Assembly (NCBI GenBank): GCA_016186945.1 | Contig: JACPKR010000020.1 | Coordinates: 1 to 64,000 of the forward strand | Length of the DNA: 64,000 bases | Direction of reading: 5' to 3' | Origin: Deltaproteobacteria bacterium | Lineage (GTDB): Bacteria > Bdellovibrionota_B > Oligoflexia > Oligoflexales > Bog-1112 | Part shown: piece by piece, positions 25,839 through 34,885 of the stretch | Layout: each line of letters begins with the position of its first letter | Numbering within the stretch: the first letter of the stretch is position 1 | Notes under the pieces: generated by a model | What the model saw: the letters and a program-made list of their open reading frames with translations, nothing else | Database searches by the model: none | Told to the model about the DNA's origin: nothing | Made by a program: the position numbers and the translations under genes

Positions 25839-27230
25839 ATGTTCCCAAGGAAAGCATTTTCTCTCTTTCTCCCTTACTTTCTAGCCCTCGACACATATGC
25901 GGCGACTAAGCTATCCCTGAAAGAAACAGACAGATTGATAAGAGCAAGCCTTGCCTACCTAAAGGCAACACAGGTCAAAGAAACCGTGAGTATAGAACGA
26001 TTCAAAGGAGAGTGGCTCTCGCAAATGGGCCTCGACAAAGACTTTGTCCTTTTGGGCAAGGCTGGCAAAGCTGCTGACGATTCCAACCTATTCACGACAG
26101 TATCCATCTACAATATCTTGGCGGAGTACTATGAGAAGCATCCTGAATTTGAGGAAATTGCTCCTATGCTGGAAGGCGCCATGGAAAACATCTTACGCTA
26201 CAAACATCCCACCAGACATAGCTTCGGTTTCTGGCAGTACTTTCCTAAAAGACGAGCCATATGGACAAAAGAGGAACGAAAAACAGGAAATATTTCGCTC
26301 ATCAGACGTAGCAATAACTTTGATATAGAAATGAAAATCTCAAACAAAGCAGAGAACGTCCCTGATGATGCAGACGATACCGCTCAGGCACACGTTGCCA
26401 TGTTCCGACATCGCTCGTTAGCCAACAGACAACTACTTAAACCTCTTGATTTCCAGTATGAAAAAATTGCACCCATGTTCGATGCCTTTCTTGATCTCGA
26501 CCGAAAAAGTATTCCCAACGTTTACAACTGGAGGAGCAGGGGTTTCAAACATACGGGGGCCTATCTAACCTGGTTTGCCCATGAAAATAGAAGTCTCTAT
26601 CTGGCTTTCCCACATTTAGACACGGTCTACCTTCCCCTCGGTCTCAATGACGTTGACTGTGTTGTCAATGCAAACGTTTTAGCCGCTCTGGAAATGTACA
26701 ACGAAAGGGCGGATTCGTCGGGTGCGCCTGCAGCCTGCCGGTACTTGAGGAAAGTTATTCGTAAAAAAAGGGCGAAAGTTTGTGGCATGTATTATCCGAA
26801 TTGGTTCAACTTCCACTACAATATGAGCAAGGCTCAATCCATGGGCGTTCATTGTGTGGATGAAGAACTTCCCATCCTTGTCCAGGACTTACTTTCGAAT
26901 CAAACCAAAAAAGGTTCCTGGAGCTCCTACACAATTGACAGCCGCAGGGAGAGGGATGAAATTCAGGCTACTGTCTATGCTCTCAACGCATTGCTACGCT
27001 TGGGAGATCTTTCTGACACCAACGTCGATGAGGCTGTGCAGCGAGCGTTTACGTTTCTCCTTTCCAAAGCTAACGATTCCGGTGAAAGCACCTACTGGCA
27101 AGGTGGCATATTCTTCACGGGGGGAACTATCGTCCGGAAAACGGCAGCCTGGAGAAGCTCCGCTTACACAACGGCGCTGGTTCTTGAAGCGTTGGCAAGC
27201 TACTCGCACCTTCTAGGTGGGGAGCCATAG
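25839..27230 (+). CDS. Exported protein with terpene-cyclase/prenyltransferase-like helical repeats
   Basis: About 463 residues from ATG at 25839, which has GCGAGG eight bases upstream. A signal peptide (KAFSLFLPYFLALDTYA) precedes an all-helical protein. The C-terminal third resembles the alpha/alpha barrel of squalene cyclase-type and prenyltransferase beta-subunit repeats: QTKKGSWSSYTIDS, then IQATVYALNALLRLGD, AVQRAFTFLLSKANDSG and SSAYTTALVLEALASY. No catalytic DxDD motif is visible, so cyclase activity is not supported. Function unknown. Upstream in-frame sequence is R1 repeat and excluded. Confidence 0.6.
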   Translation: MFPRKAFSLFLPYFLALDTYAATKLSLKETDRLIRASLAYLKATQVKETVSIERFKGEWLSQMGLDKDFVLLGKAGKAADDSNLFTTVSIYNILAEYYEKHPEFEEIAPMLEGAMENILRYKHPTRHSFGFWQYFPKRRAIWTKEERKTGNISLIRRSNNFDIEMKISNKAENVPDDADDTAQAHVAMFRHRSLANRQLLKPLDFQYEKIAPMFDAFLDLDRKSIPNVYNWRSRGFKHTGAYLTWFAHENRSLYLAFPHLDTVYLPLGLNDVDCVVNANVLAALEMYNERADSSGAPAACRYLRKVIRKKRAKVCGMYYPNWFNFHYNMSKAQSMGVHCVDEELPILVQDLLSNQTKKGSWSSYTIDSRRERDEIQATVYALNALLRLGDLSDTNVDEAVQRAFTFLLSKANDSGESTYWQGGIFFTGGTIVRKTAAWRSSAYTTALVLEALASYSHLLGGEP

Positions 27231-27235
27231 GGTGA

Positions 27236-27348
27236 GGGCTCCCGCAAGGGATTTCTTGGAGGAACCAGCTGCGCAGTTTCCTCCAAACCACCTCCTTGCT
27301 ATAACCAAACCACCTCCTTGCCATAACCAAACCACCTCCTTGCCATAA
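27236..27348 (+). repeat. R1 repeat fragment with three tandem 22-bp units
   Basis: Right half of R1 from GCAAGGGATTTCTTGGAGG, then CCAAACCACCTCCTTGC plus TATAA/CATAA repeated at 27283-27304, 27305-27326 and 27327-27348. The same box is amplified at 5676-5783 with a different spacer, so it is prone to tandem duplication. Confidence 0.85.
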
Positions 27349-27453
27349 TAACTGCTCTAATATCTTGAAATCACGAAATTTTTGTGTTACCCCTATTCTT
27401 AAGAGTAAAGATAAGAATTTAAAAATTTCGAGCATCCCACTGAGAGGCGGACT

Positions 27454-28689
27454 ATGTTAAACCGTGGAATCTTGGTTGCATTGTGGGTCGTGTGTGCGGG
27501 GAAAGTCTACAGTATGGAAGATATGAATCCTTTCATGAGCAGAACAGCGCTTATGGGAAGATCTCCACGGACATTTGAACCCGGTAGTGGTGGAGGCAAT
27601 CCTTTCGACGATGACTCAGGGCCTTTTGTGGGCGGCCAAGCGGGAGGGATGTACGGAATGGGTGGCGGTGGTGCCTACTCCTCACCCATGTACGGGGGAT
27701 TCAATATGTACGGAGGGGGGCAACTCTTCCGACAGAGCAATCCAGGTGCGTTGCGATTTAGCTACCCATTCTACGATCCCAGTCAATTGTCAGAGCAAGA
27801 GCGAAAGGCACTCGCCGAGCGGGAAATGGAAAGGCTATTAAACCCTAGGACTCCGAGGGATCATGCAGTGGCTGCTATTCTTGGCAAAGGCACTCTCAGG
27901 AGCGTCAAGTTGAACGGGCACCACTGGCAAATTCAACCCGCGCAAATCAGTGTTGTAGGCAACCGTGTCCTCTTCGAAGGAAGTCTGTTCCACACAGGAT
28001 GGTTTAGTGCTTGGCATGAACTTACCTACGAAGTGATGTTTATCGAGGGCCAAGCTATGATTCAGATGCAGATATCTGATCAGATAAACTATTTGTCCCT
28101 GGTTCTACGTCCTCTCTTGTTCGTGGCAAAGATATTCATCGAGTATAAATTCTTAGGTGATTTCAAATATGCCAAGTTGGAGCAGGACAGAGAAAGGGTC
28201 TCCCGTCAGTGGGAAGAGAGGTTAGCGAAAACAGACCCTGCAGTTTCGGAGCATGATCGCATGGCGACAATGAGAGACCTCGAATTAGGAGGGTTCGACA
28301 AGATGCTCAAGTTTCAGAAAAGAAAAGAATACGTCGATGTCGGCATGCAGGTTCTTAATGCAGGTGTGGACTCGTATCAACGTCTGAACAACGAGAGATT
28401 TACCAAAGTTCCTGATTGGGAAAAACAGGCATACACTCTTGCAAACCATTTGATCTCTGCGGCCTGGGAGCGTGTGTTTTTAATGGGACTTGCTTATGAA
28501 GATCTGGAGGGCTTGTTTGAAAATCCTGCGAAAAAACCTACGGTAGACTTTAAACGAGCCTTCCACCCAAAGGGTCCCATGAAAGCTCAAGGGGGGTTCA
28601 GCCAGACATCATCCCCCCCCGCACCCACTTATCGCACTAACCTTCCTGCCAGAACGCAGGATCCTATGATGTTTGAGGAGACGGACTAG
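27454..28689 (+). CDS. Secreted protein with glycine-rich N-terminus, unknown function
   Basis: A 411-residue protein with a signal peptide (MLNRGILVALWVVCAGKVYS). Residues about 45-95 are low complexity, rich in Gly, Met, Tyr and Phe (GGQAGGMYGMGGGGAYSS). A beta-rich region (KLNGHHWQIQPAQISVVGN) and a helical region with many charges follow; the C-terminus is proline-rich and disordered. No family recognised. GAGAGG lies just upstream of the ATG. Likely periplasmic or surface-associated. Confidence 0.65.
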   Translation: MLNRGILVALWVVCAGKVYSMEDMNPFMSRTALMGRSPRTFEPGSGGGNPFDDDSGPFVGGQAGGMYGMGGGGAYSSPMYGGFNMYGGGQLFRQSNPGALRFSYPFYDPSQLSEQERKALAEREMERLLNPRTPRDHAVAAILGKGTLRSVKLNGHHWQIQPAQISVVGNRVLFEGSLFHTGWFSAWHELTYEVMFIEGQAMIQMQISDQINYLSLVLRPLLFVAKIFIEYKFLGDFKYAKLEQDRERVSRQWEERLAKTDPAVSEHDRMATMRDLELGGFDKMLKFQKRKEYVDVGMQVLNAGVDSYQRLNNERFTKVPDWEKQAYTLANHLISAAWERVFLMGLAYEDLEGLFENPAKKPTVDFKRAFHPKGPMKAQGGFSQTSSPPAPTYRTNLPARTQDPMMFEETD

Positions 28690-28691
28690 CG

Positions 28692-29105
28692 CTAGGCTAT
28701 CGAAAAGTGGCCGGGAAGTTCCCCAGTTTTCAGTTCAATCACTTCACAGGGCGAGGACAGCTCTTTTTTCTTCTTTTCCAGTGCCTCCTCGGCCTCTTTC
28801 TTTGAAGTAAACCACTGATTACTCAACCAACTCCAAACGCCCTCACCTTTCCAACTTGGGTTTGTCTGGAAAACACGCAGGGCGAATGCGCTTGAGTTTC
28901 CATCCCCTCTTAGAAGCTGTTCTATGCGCTCTCGTCTCCATGTCCGCAAGCGCTTCTTGGCCATCCGTAAGGTTAACCCACGTGTCAACCTTTGGATGCC
29001 TGTGTCGAGGTCAAATTCCCTAAACACCCACATGTTGCCTTGTTCGTAAATTCCAGAGGTGACTTCAGCAATTTTTTCCGCTTCATTCTTTGTTAAAGGT
29101 CTCAT
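28692..29105 (-). CDS. Small basic cytoplasmic protein of unknown function
   Basis: A 137-residue protein without signal peptide or membrane helices. It is rich in Arg, Lys and Trp (MAKKRLRTWRRERIEQLL; NQWFTSKKEAEEALEKKKKE), which could suit nucleic-acid binding. No domain is recognised. It ends two bases from the convergent secreted-protein gene, and its ATG has a purine-rich GAGGAGC upstream, which supports a real gene. Confidence 0.5.
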   Translation of the reverse strand: MRPLTKNEAEKIAEVTSGIYEQGNMWVFREFDLDTGIQRLTRGLTLRMAKKRLRTWRRERIEQLLRGDGNSSAFALRVFQTNPSWKGEGVWSWLSNQWFTSKKEAEEALEKKKKELSSPCEVIELKTGELPGHFSIA

Positions 29106-29335
29106 TGCTCCTCACACCTTATGAAGTTGAACACCCCCCAACCACGGCTGGAAAGCGGTTGGGCGAGCTGCAATTTAGAAAGTTGGCGGTTTTTCGTCAA
29201 TAGAGAATGGGATGACAACATGAATTCTTGGTTAAGATTTTGCAGAGCGCGGGAATGATTTCAAAAATTTTTCCAAAAAGCTAAAACTACTGTATTTATG
29301 AGTTGTTAAACTCATTCCTCGGGGAGGGTCCCACC

Positions 29336-30904
29336 ATGCTCATTTCTGAGTCCAACGTTCTTGCCATTGATCTCGGCACTTCGGGGCCAAAAGTCAGTAT
29401 CATTTCTATGACAGGAACGCTTCTTGCCAGCCAATACAGAAGTGTCAGCACCCGCTATCTCAACGACGGGGGTGTGGAACAATCTCCGGCCCACTGGTGG
29501 GAAGCGGTTTCAAGTGGGGTCAAGGCGCTCTTACGTGAATATCCTCAACTGGTCCCTTCTATACGAACTGTCTGCTGCAGTGCCCAGTGGTCGGGGACCG
29601 TCGCCGTTGATGAAGGAGGCGAACCCCTTGCGGACGCCCTCATTTGGATGGATTCCCGAGGAGCACCCTTTATCAGGAATTTGATAGGAGGAGGGGTTCA
29701 GGTCGAAGGCTACCATGTAGGTAAACTCTGGAAATGGACCAGGAAGGCAAGCGGTGCTCCTGGAAAATCGGGAAAAGACTCCCTCGCCCATATCATATTC
29801 CTGAGGGAGAAGCGGCCGGAACTTTACAAACGGACTTTCAAATTTCTCGAACCCAAGGACTACTTGAACTTGAAGCTGACTGGGAAATTTGCCAGCACCT
29901 TTGATGCTATCGCTCTCCACTGGGTATGCGACAACCGCAATATTGATGCGGTTTGCTACGACGAGGAATTATTGAACATGGCAGGACTTGAGAGAGACAA
30001 GTTGCCCGATCTTTGTCGTTCCGTCGATATACTCGGCCCCATAGTTCCCTCGCTTGCCAGAGAGTGGGGTCTCTCCCCTCTCACACAGGTCATTGCAGGA
30101 AGTCCAGACCTACACATCGGAGCTGTCGGGTCGGGAGCGGTCGAAGATTACGTCCCTCACATTTGTGTGGGCACTTCCTCGTGGTTGACGTGCCATGTTC
30201 CGTACAAGAAGACGGATGTTTTCAACAATTTGACAACGCTTCCCTCGGCTTTGCCGGGCCGGTATCTCGTTGCCAATGAGCAGAGTTCTGCGGGGGTTTG
30301 CTTGCAGTACCTTTGGGAGAACTTTGCGGGTATCTTCCAGGATCTTTCAGACCCCTCACCTTCCTTTGAGCGTCTTGACCAGCTTGCGAGTCGAGCACCT
30401 TCGGGGAGTAAAAAGATGATCTTCACACCGTGGTTAAGTGGGGAACGCACGCCCGTTGAAAACCATTTCGTGCGTGGAGGGTTTCACAACCTTTCGCTTC
30501 ACCATAGCAGTTCGGAAGTTGTACGTGCTGTTTTGGAAGGTGTCGCCTATAATTCCCGATGGCTTCTGAAAACGGTTGAGAGTTTTGTGAAAAGAAGGCT
30601 TGACCCCATTTACATGATCGGGGGAGGCGCCAATTCTGACGTGTGGTGTCAGATTATTGCTGACGTTCTTGAACGACGCATCCTGCAAGTTAGCAATCCA
30701 CGTTATGCCAATGCACGGGGCGCAGCGTGGTTGGGAGCCTTGGCCTTGGGGAAATTACAGGTGACAGACATCCCTAAACTGGTCGTGATCAAAAAGGAAT
30801 ATGCCCCTAACTCGGTGCATCGCAATACCTATAAAGAAGCCTTCCGGGAATTTCTATCCATTTACAAATCCAACCAGAAAATTTACAGGAGACTAAATTC
30901 ATGA
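29336..30904 (+). CDS. FGGY-family carbohydrate kinase (xylulokinase-like)
   Basis: About 522 residues from ATG at 29336, chosen because GGAGGG lies seven bases upstream. The N-terminal phosphate motif is VLAIDLGTSGPKVSIIS; the second domain has HICVGTSSWLTCHV, TPWLSGERTPVENH and IYMIGGGANSDVWCQIIAD, the FGGY C-terminal signature. Family members phosphorylate sugars or polyols such as xylulose or glycerol; the exact substrate is not set by sequence. It is translationally coupled (ATGA overlap) to the S1P-lyase-like gene downstream, so the two probably act on linked metabolites. Confidence 0.85.
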   Translation: MLISESNVLAIDLGTSGPKVSIISMTGTLLASQYRSVSTRYLNDGGVEQSPAHWWEAVSSGVKALLREYPQLVPSIRTVCCSAQWSGTVAVDEGGEPLADALIWMDSRGAPFIRNLIGGGVQVEGYHVGKLWKWTRKASGAPGKSGKDSLAHIIFLREKRPELYKRTFKFLEPKDYLNLKLTGKFASTFDAIALHWVCDNRNIDAVCYDEELLNMAGLERDKLPDLCRSVDILGPIVPSLAREWGLSPLTQVIAGSPDLHIGAVGSGAVEDYVPHICVGTSSWLTCHVPYKKTDVFNNLTTLPSALPGRYLVANEQSSAGVCLQYLWENFAGIFQDLSDPSPSFERLDQLASRAPSGSKKMIFTPWLSGERTPVENHFVRGGFHNLSLHHSSSEVVRAVLEGVAYNSRWLLKTVESFVKRRLDPIYMIGGGANSDVWCQIIADVLERRILQVSNPRYANARGAAWLGALALGKLQVTDIPKLVVIKKEYAPNSVHRNTYKEAFREFLSIYKSNQKIYRRLNS

Positions 30905-32430
30905 GCTTGCTAGATTCGCTACAGATGAAATGGGAACGCGTCGACCCCCGTCTACGCAATACCATAGAAGCTCTTGGGAAAAAAATCCCGCTCAACCGCA
31001 TGATTCGAAAGGTGCCTTTCCTCGAAAAAAAGATCGAAGATGAAATTGGGAAAATCCTCAAGCATATTCACTTTTCCGCACCCTATCTCGACGGGGTTCG
31101 GAAATTTCGAGAACTCCCTCGCAGCGGCCTTGCTCCCGAAACCATCCTCCCTATCCTGGAGTCGATTTCGGAACACGAGACAAAAAAATGGCAGGACGGC
31201 TTCGTCTCAGGTGCTGTCTACCACGGAGATGCCGATCACATTCAATTCCTCAACAAAGTGTACTCTCTTTTCTCACAGACAAACCCTCTCCACAGCGACC
31301 TATGGCCAAGTCTCAACAAGTTCGAGGCTGAAATCGTTGCGATGACTGCCGACTTGTTGGGCGCCTCGCATACCGGCGATGACATATGCGGGTGCGTGAC
31401 ATCAGGAGGAAGTGAAAGCATCCTGCTCGCCATGAAGACCTACCGCGATTGGGCCAAGGAGACAAAAGGCATTTCACAACCTGAACTTGTTCTTCCCGTG
31501 ACTGCTCATGCTGCTTTTGAAAAAGCCTGTCAATATTTCAAAATCAAGAAAATCTCAGTTCCCATTGATCAAAACGGGATGATTTCTGTCGCAGATGTGG
31601 AAAAAGCTATCACAACTAACACAATCGCCCTTGTTGCCTCTGCCCCCAATTTTCCGCATGGTATTGTCGACCCTGTCGCTGACCTAGCGAGGCTAGCCCA
31701 AGAAAATCAAGTGGGACTTCACGTCGATGCCTGTCTGGGTGCCTTTATCCTGCCTTTTGTTAAGGATGCAGCAGGTCTTCCGCCCTTTGACTTCTCTCTG
31801 ACAGGTGTGACATCCATGTCTGCTGACACCCATAAATTTGGTTATGCAAGCAAAGGCTCATCCGTCATCCTATATCGCAGTCCAATATTGCGCCGTTTTC
31901 AGTACTTTGTCTGTACTGACTGGCCAGGGGGACTTTACACTTCGCCGACATTTGCAGGAAGTCGCTCGGGTGCAGTCGTTGCCCAATGTTGGGCTGCCAT
32001 GGTCAACGCCGGTTGGGAAGGCTACGAGAGAGCGGCAAAGGAAATCTATGCAACAACTCAACGGCTACGGGAAGAAATAGAGCGCATCCCCCACCTTCAC
32101 ATCATTGGCAATCCACTTTTCATCATCGCCCTTAAATCAGACACGCTGAATATCTTCTCAATACTGGGGCACATGGCGGAGAAAGGATGGTCGCTCAACG
32201 GACTCCACCGTCCGAACGCCATGCACCTATGTGTCACACGTCGTCATACGCAGGAAGGTGTAGCAGATCGTTTTGTGGAAGACTTAAGACAGTCGGTACA
32301 AATGGTGGAGAGGGAGCCGGGGAAAAAGCCTGGCCTTGCCCCGATTTATGGTCTAGCCTCCTCCCTTCCTGCGCGGGGTCTCGTGGGTGAGCTGCTCAGA
32401 CGCTATCTCGACCGTCTATATCAGGTGTAA
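30901..32430 (+). CDS. Sphingosine-1-phosphate-lyase-like PLP enzyme
   Basis: A 509-residue PLP-dependent group II decarboxylase-fold protein. The PLP lysine is K312 in SADTHKFGYASKGSSVILYR, the hallmark of S1P lyases. TSGGSESILLAMKTYRDWA binds the cofactor phosphate, and HVDACLGAFILPF holds the aspartate that pairs with the pyridine nitrogen. Like known bacterial S1P lyases (about 500 residues) it lacks the N-terminal membrane anchor of the eukaryotic enzyme. It would split phosphorylated long-chain bases into an aldehyde and phosphoethanolamine, acting on its own or host sphingolipids. The ATG overlaps the kinase stop. Confidence 0.8.
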   Translation: MSLLDSLQMKWERVDPRLRNTIEALGKKIPLNRMIRKVPFLEKKIEDEIGKILKHIHFSAPYLDGVRKFRELPRSGLAPETILPILESISEHETKKWQDGFVSGAVYHGDADHIQFLNKVYSLFSQTNPLHSDLWPSLNKFEAEIVAMTADLLGASHTGDDICGCVTSGGSESILLAMKTYRDWAKETKGISQPELVLPVTAHAAFEKACQYFKIKKISVPIDQNGMISVADVEKAITTNTIALVASAPNFPHGIVDPVADLARLAQENQVGLHVDACLGAFILPFVKDAAGLPPFDFSLTGVTSMSADTHKFGYASKGSSVILYRSPILRRFQYFVCTDWPGGLYTSPTFAGSRSGAVVAQCWAAMVNAGWEGYERAAKEIYATTQRLREEIERIPHLHIIGNPLFIIALKSDTLNIFSILGHMAEKGWSLNGLHRPNAMHLCVTRRHTQEGVADRFVEDLRQSVQMVEREPGKKPGLAPIYGLASSLPARGLVGELLRRYLDRLYQV

Positions 32431-32534
32431 GGGTTTCTTGGAGGAACCAGCTGCGCAGTTTCCTCCAAACCTCCTCCTTGCTAAACAGGAGGGGGATGCA
32501 GTTTCCTCCAAACCTCCTCCTTGCTAACAGGGGA
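32431..32534 (+). repeat. R1 repeat fragment with a duplicated core
   Basis: Right half of R1 (TTTCTTGGAGGAACC, core, TTCCTCCAAACCTCCTCCTTGC), then a second GCAGTTTCCTCCAAACCTCC block 30-40 bases on. It fills the whole gap between the convergent S1P-lyase and acyl-CoA ligase genes. Confidence 0.8.
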
Positions 32535-32541
32535 GATGGGG

Positions 32542-34305
32542 TCAGTACATCGCTTCGATTTCATTTACGAACTTCTTCAACACCACGTTCCGCTTTACTT
32601 TCATGGTGGGTGTTAACTCACCGCTTTCCTCTGAGAAAGTTTGCGGAAGGATACGGAAGTTCTTGATCGTCTGCACTCGTGCCACGGATCCGTTAAGTTC
32701 TTGAATCCTGCCGTAGATATATTTATGGAATTTTTCACATTGCGCCAGTTCTTGAACTGTTTTCGCGTTAATAGGAGTCTGATGTTGTCCGACCATGGTC
32801 ACTGCTTCCGGGTTGAGCGTCAGAAGCGCGGTCAAGTATTTCTTGCGATCTCCGACTACAACGGCCTGTTCGACCTCGGGAATTGTTTTGAGTTTATTCT
32901 CCAGCATTTCCGGAGCAACGTTTTCACCCCCTGCTGTAATGATCAGGTTTTTTTTCCGTCCTGTGATAGACAGATAACCTTCCCCATCCAATTCCCCTAG
33001 ATCACCGCTGTGTAGCCAGCCTTCTTCGTCAATTGTCTCATTTGTAGCTTCTTCATTATGTAGGTAACCCATGAAAACGTGTCTTCCACGCATGAGGACT
33101 TCACCGTCTTCAGCAACTTTCGTTTCCCCTCCGTCGAAAGATTTGCCGCACTTGCCAAGCTTGTACTGGCCTGGGTAGGAGATAGTGGCAGGTCCTGAGC
33201 ATTCGCTCATTCCGAAAATTTCATAGAGAGGTATACCCAGGCTGATAAAAAATTCCAGGGTCTCCTTTCCAATGGGAGCTGCTGAGGTTACTTGTATACG
33301 GCAACGGTCCAGACCCAGTGCTGTGCGAACCTTGGAGTAAACTAGCTTCTTTGCCACTTTGTAAGCGAGTGCATTTTGTTTCTCATGGTCATCTCCGCAA
33401 CGTAGCCCGACGCTTTTCGCCCATTTGGCTATCTTCTTCTTAAGTGGACTCGCTTGCGCGCCTTTCTCCACCATTTTCGCTTGAATTTTCTCCCAGACTC
33501 TAGGGACACCGAGGAAAACAGTGGGGCGAATTTCCTGAAGATTCTGCGGGAGCTTTTCCAGACTCTCTGCAAACGCAACGTCGTACCCAGCATTCAGTGG
33601 GCCGTGAATGGTGGTCATCTGCTCAGCAATGTGGCTCAAAGGAAGGTAGGAAAGGAAAGCGTCGTCTTTTCCAATTTTCAATTGGTTAACGATGGCTTCC
33701 GCTGTGAAAACAAGATTGTCATGGCTAAGCATGACTGCTTTTGGATTGGCGGTTGTCCCTGAAGTATAGACTAAAGTCGCCAAATCTTGCGGGGTTTGTC
33801 GCTTTATCCTTTTCTCCAGGTCCTCCTCGGAAAAGGTGGAAGCTCTTCGCAACACCTCATTCCATGAATAAACATCCTTTTGCTGACTGCTGCCCTTGAT
33901 CATGACGACAAACTTAAGTTGCGGCAGCTTATCTCGAATCTCCAGAATTTTTTCCAACTGCTTAACATCTTCGACTACCACACACGTCGCGCCGCAATGG
34001 CCGATGATATAAGCACACTGATCCGGTGAGCTTGTTGGATAAATTCCCGCAGGGACAGTCCCCGCAAAAATACTGGCAATATCTGCAAACACCCACTCCT
34101 TGCAGTTCGCGCTTAATATGGTTACGAAACCTTTGTCAGGAAGGCCCAAGGCGCACATGCCCCGCGCGAAACGACGGACAGTCTGTTCGTAGTCCTTCCA
34201 AGTAAGATCGTGCCAGCTGCCTCCTTCTTTGTATCGAAGTGCTGTCTTGTTCGGATAACGTCGAACCGTCTGAGCGAGTACTTCCATCACAGTCTTGGCA
34301 GCCAT
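32542..34305 (-). CDS. Long-chain fatty-acid-CoA ligase (AMP-forming, FadD15-like)
   Basis: A 587-residue adenylate-forming enzyme. The ATP motif is LVYTSGTTANPKAVMLSHDN; IFGMSECSGPATIS is the A5 region; GWLHSGDLGELDGEGYLSITGRKKNLI carries the ATP-binding aspartate and the hinge. Near the C-terminus TPTMKVKR has the catalytic lysine. The length and domain order match the FadD15/ACSL type. It should activate long-chain fatty acids to CoA esters for degradation or lipid synthesis, in the cytoplasm or on the inner membrane. The ATG at 34305 has AAGGAA upstream. Confidence 0.9.
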   Translation of the reverse strand: MAAKTVMEVLAQTVRRYPNKTALRYKEGGSWHDLTWKDYEQTVRRFARGMCALGLPDKGFVTILSANCKEWVFADIASIFAGTVPAGIYPTSSPDQCAYIIGHCGATCVVVEDVKQLEKILEIRDKLPQLKFVVMIKGSSQQKDVYSWNEVLRRASTFSEEDLEKRIKRQTPQDLATLVYTSGTTANPKAVMLSHDNLVFTAEAIVNQLKIGKDDAFLSYLPLSHIAEQMTTIHGPLNAGYDVAFAESLEKLPQNLQEIRPTVFLGVPRVWEKIQAKMVEKGAQASPLKKKIAKWAKSVGLRCGDDHEKQNALAYKVAKKLVYSKVRTALGLDRCRIQVTSAAPIGKETLEFFISLGIPLYEIFGMSECSGPATISYPGQYKLGKCGKSFDGGETKVAEDGEVLMRGRHVFMGYLHNEEATNETIDEEGWLHSGDLGELDGEGYLSITGRKKNLIITAGGENVAPEMLENKLKTIPEVEQAVVVGDRKKYLTALLTLNPEAVTMVGQHQTPINAKTVQELAQCEKFHKYIYGRIQELNGSVARVQTIKNFRILPQTFSEESGELTPTMKVKRNVVLKKFVNEIEAMY

Positions 34306-34391
34306 AGCAATTCCTTTCCTGCAGGTTCCGTAGGATCTAATGCAACTTACTATTTATATTGGAAATACTTAATTTGCAAGCAGCTTAGACA

Positions 34392-34537
34392 GTAACCCGT
34401 AAGGCATGTGGGGCAAGGAGGTGGTTTGGAGGAAACTGCGCAGCTGGTTCCTCCAAGAAATCCCTTGGGGGAGCGACGGTTCCCTCGCCCCCCCAAACCC
34501 CCCTCTCCCTATTTGCCCCAAGTGGCTTACGCATTAC
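34392..34537 (-). mobile_element. R1 repeat, full-length copy with 8-9 bp target duplication
   Basis: Reverse-orientation complete element running from GTAACCCGTAAGGCATGTGG to AGTGGCTTACGCATTAC. It is flanked by CTTAGACAG at 34384-34392 and again at 34538-34546. The right copy is the 3' end of tatA (its TAA is 34539-34541), so the left copy is a duplicate made on insertion. The final G may belong to either the repeat or the duplication. Confidence 0.9.
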
Positions 34538-34538
34538 C

Positions 34539-34754
34539 TTAGACAGCGTCTTGCGGATCGTCATTTTTTTTGACGGGGATTTGTTTAGGCTGGGAATCTT
34601 TGTCAGCGTCGGATTCATCCGGACGAACGCCTCGCCGGAAATTACGGATACTCTCTCCAATAGCAGCCCCCAATTTCGGCAGCTTGCTCGGTCCAAAAAG
34701 CAGAACCGCGACACCTAGAATGATAAGAAGTTCAGATGTACCCGGCATCATCAT
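34539..34754 (-). CDS. tatA: Twin-arginine translocation protein TatA/TatE
   Basis: A 71-residue protein with the TatA layout: short periplasmic N-terminus, one membrane helix (SELLIILGVAVLLFG), the FGPSKLPKLGAAIGESIRNF hinge and amphipathic helix, and a charged C-terminal tail. It forms the Tat pore that exports folded proteins. No tatB or tatC is adjacent. An AGGAGG-like AGGAGGGTTTT stretch precedes the ATG. The gene's 3' end is the target site of an R1 element, which left the stop codon intact. Confidence 0.92.
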   Translation of the reverse strand: MMMPGTSELLIILGVAVLLFGPSKLPKLGAAIGESIRNFRRGVRPDESDADKDSQPKQIPVKKNDDPQDAV

Positions 34755-34827
34755 AAAACCCTCCTGATGTGTGTGGGAAATTTATACTGCTGCCCTCTTG
34801 AAGGGGCAAATGAAAAATATTCCCGTG

Positions 34828-34877
34828 GTAACCCATAAGCTGTTTGTGGCAATAAAGGGAGAGCGGGGTTTGAGGGT
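34828..34877 (+). repeat. R1 repeat fragment (left half, diverged)
   Basis: GTAACCCATAAGCTGTTTGTGG followed by AATAAAGGGAGAGCGGGGTT, matching the left R1 end and the beginning of the G-rich arm. It lies directly upstream of the gene at 34886. Confidence 0.6.
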
Positions 34878-34885
34878 TACTGTAG

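Noticed and set aside
29139..29165. CCCAACC...GGTTGGG hairpin as a terminator
   Set aside because: Short stem, long loop and no T-run on either side, so not a convincing Rho-independent terminator.
29106..29335. Possible small gene or RNA in the gap before the FGGY kinase
   Set aside because: A 45-codon frame exists but has no ribosome site or recognisable sequence, and no RNA fold stands out. The gap probably holds promoters for both flanking genes.
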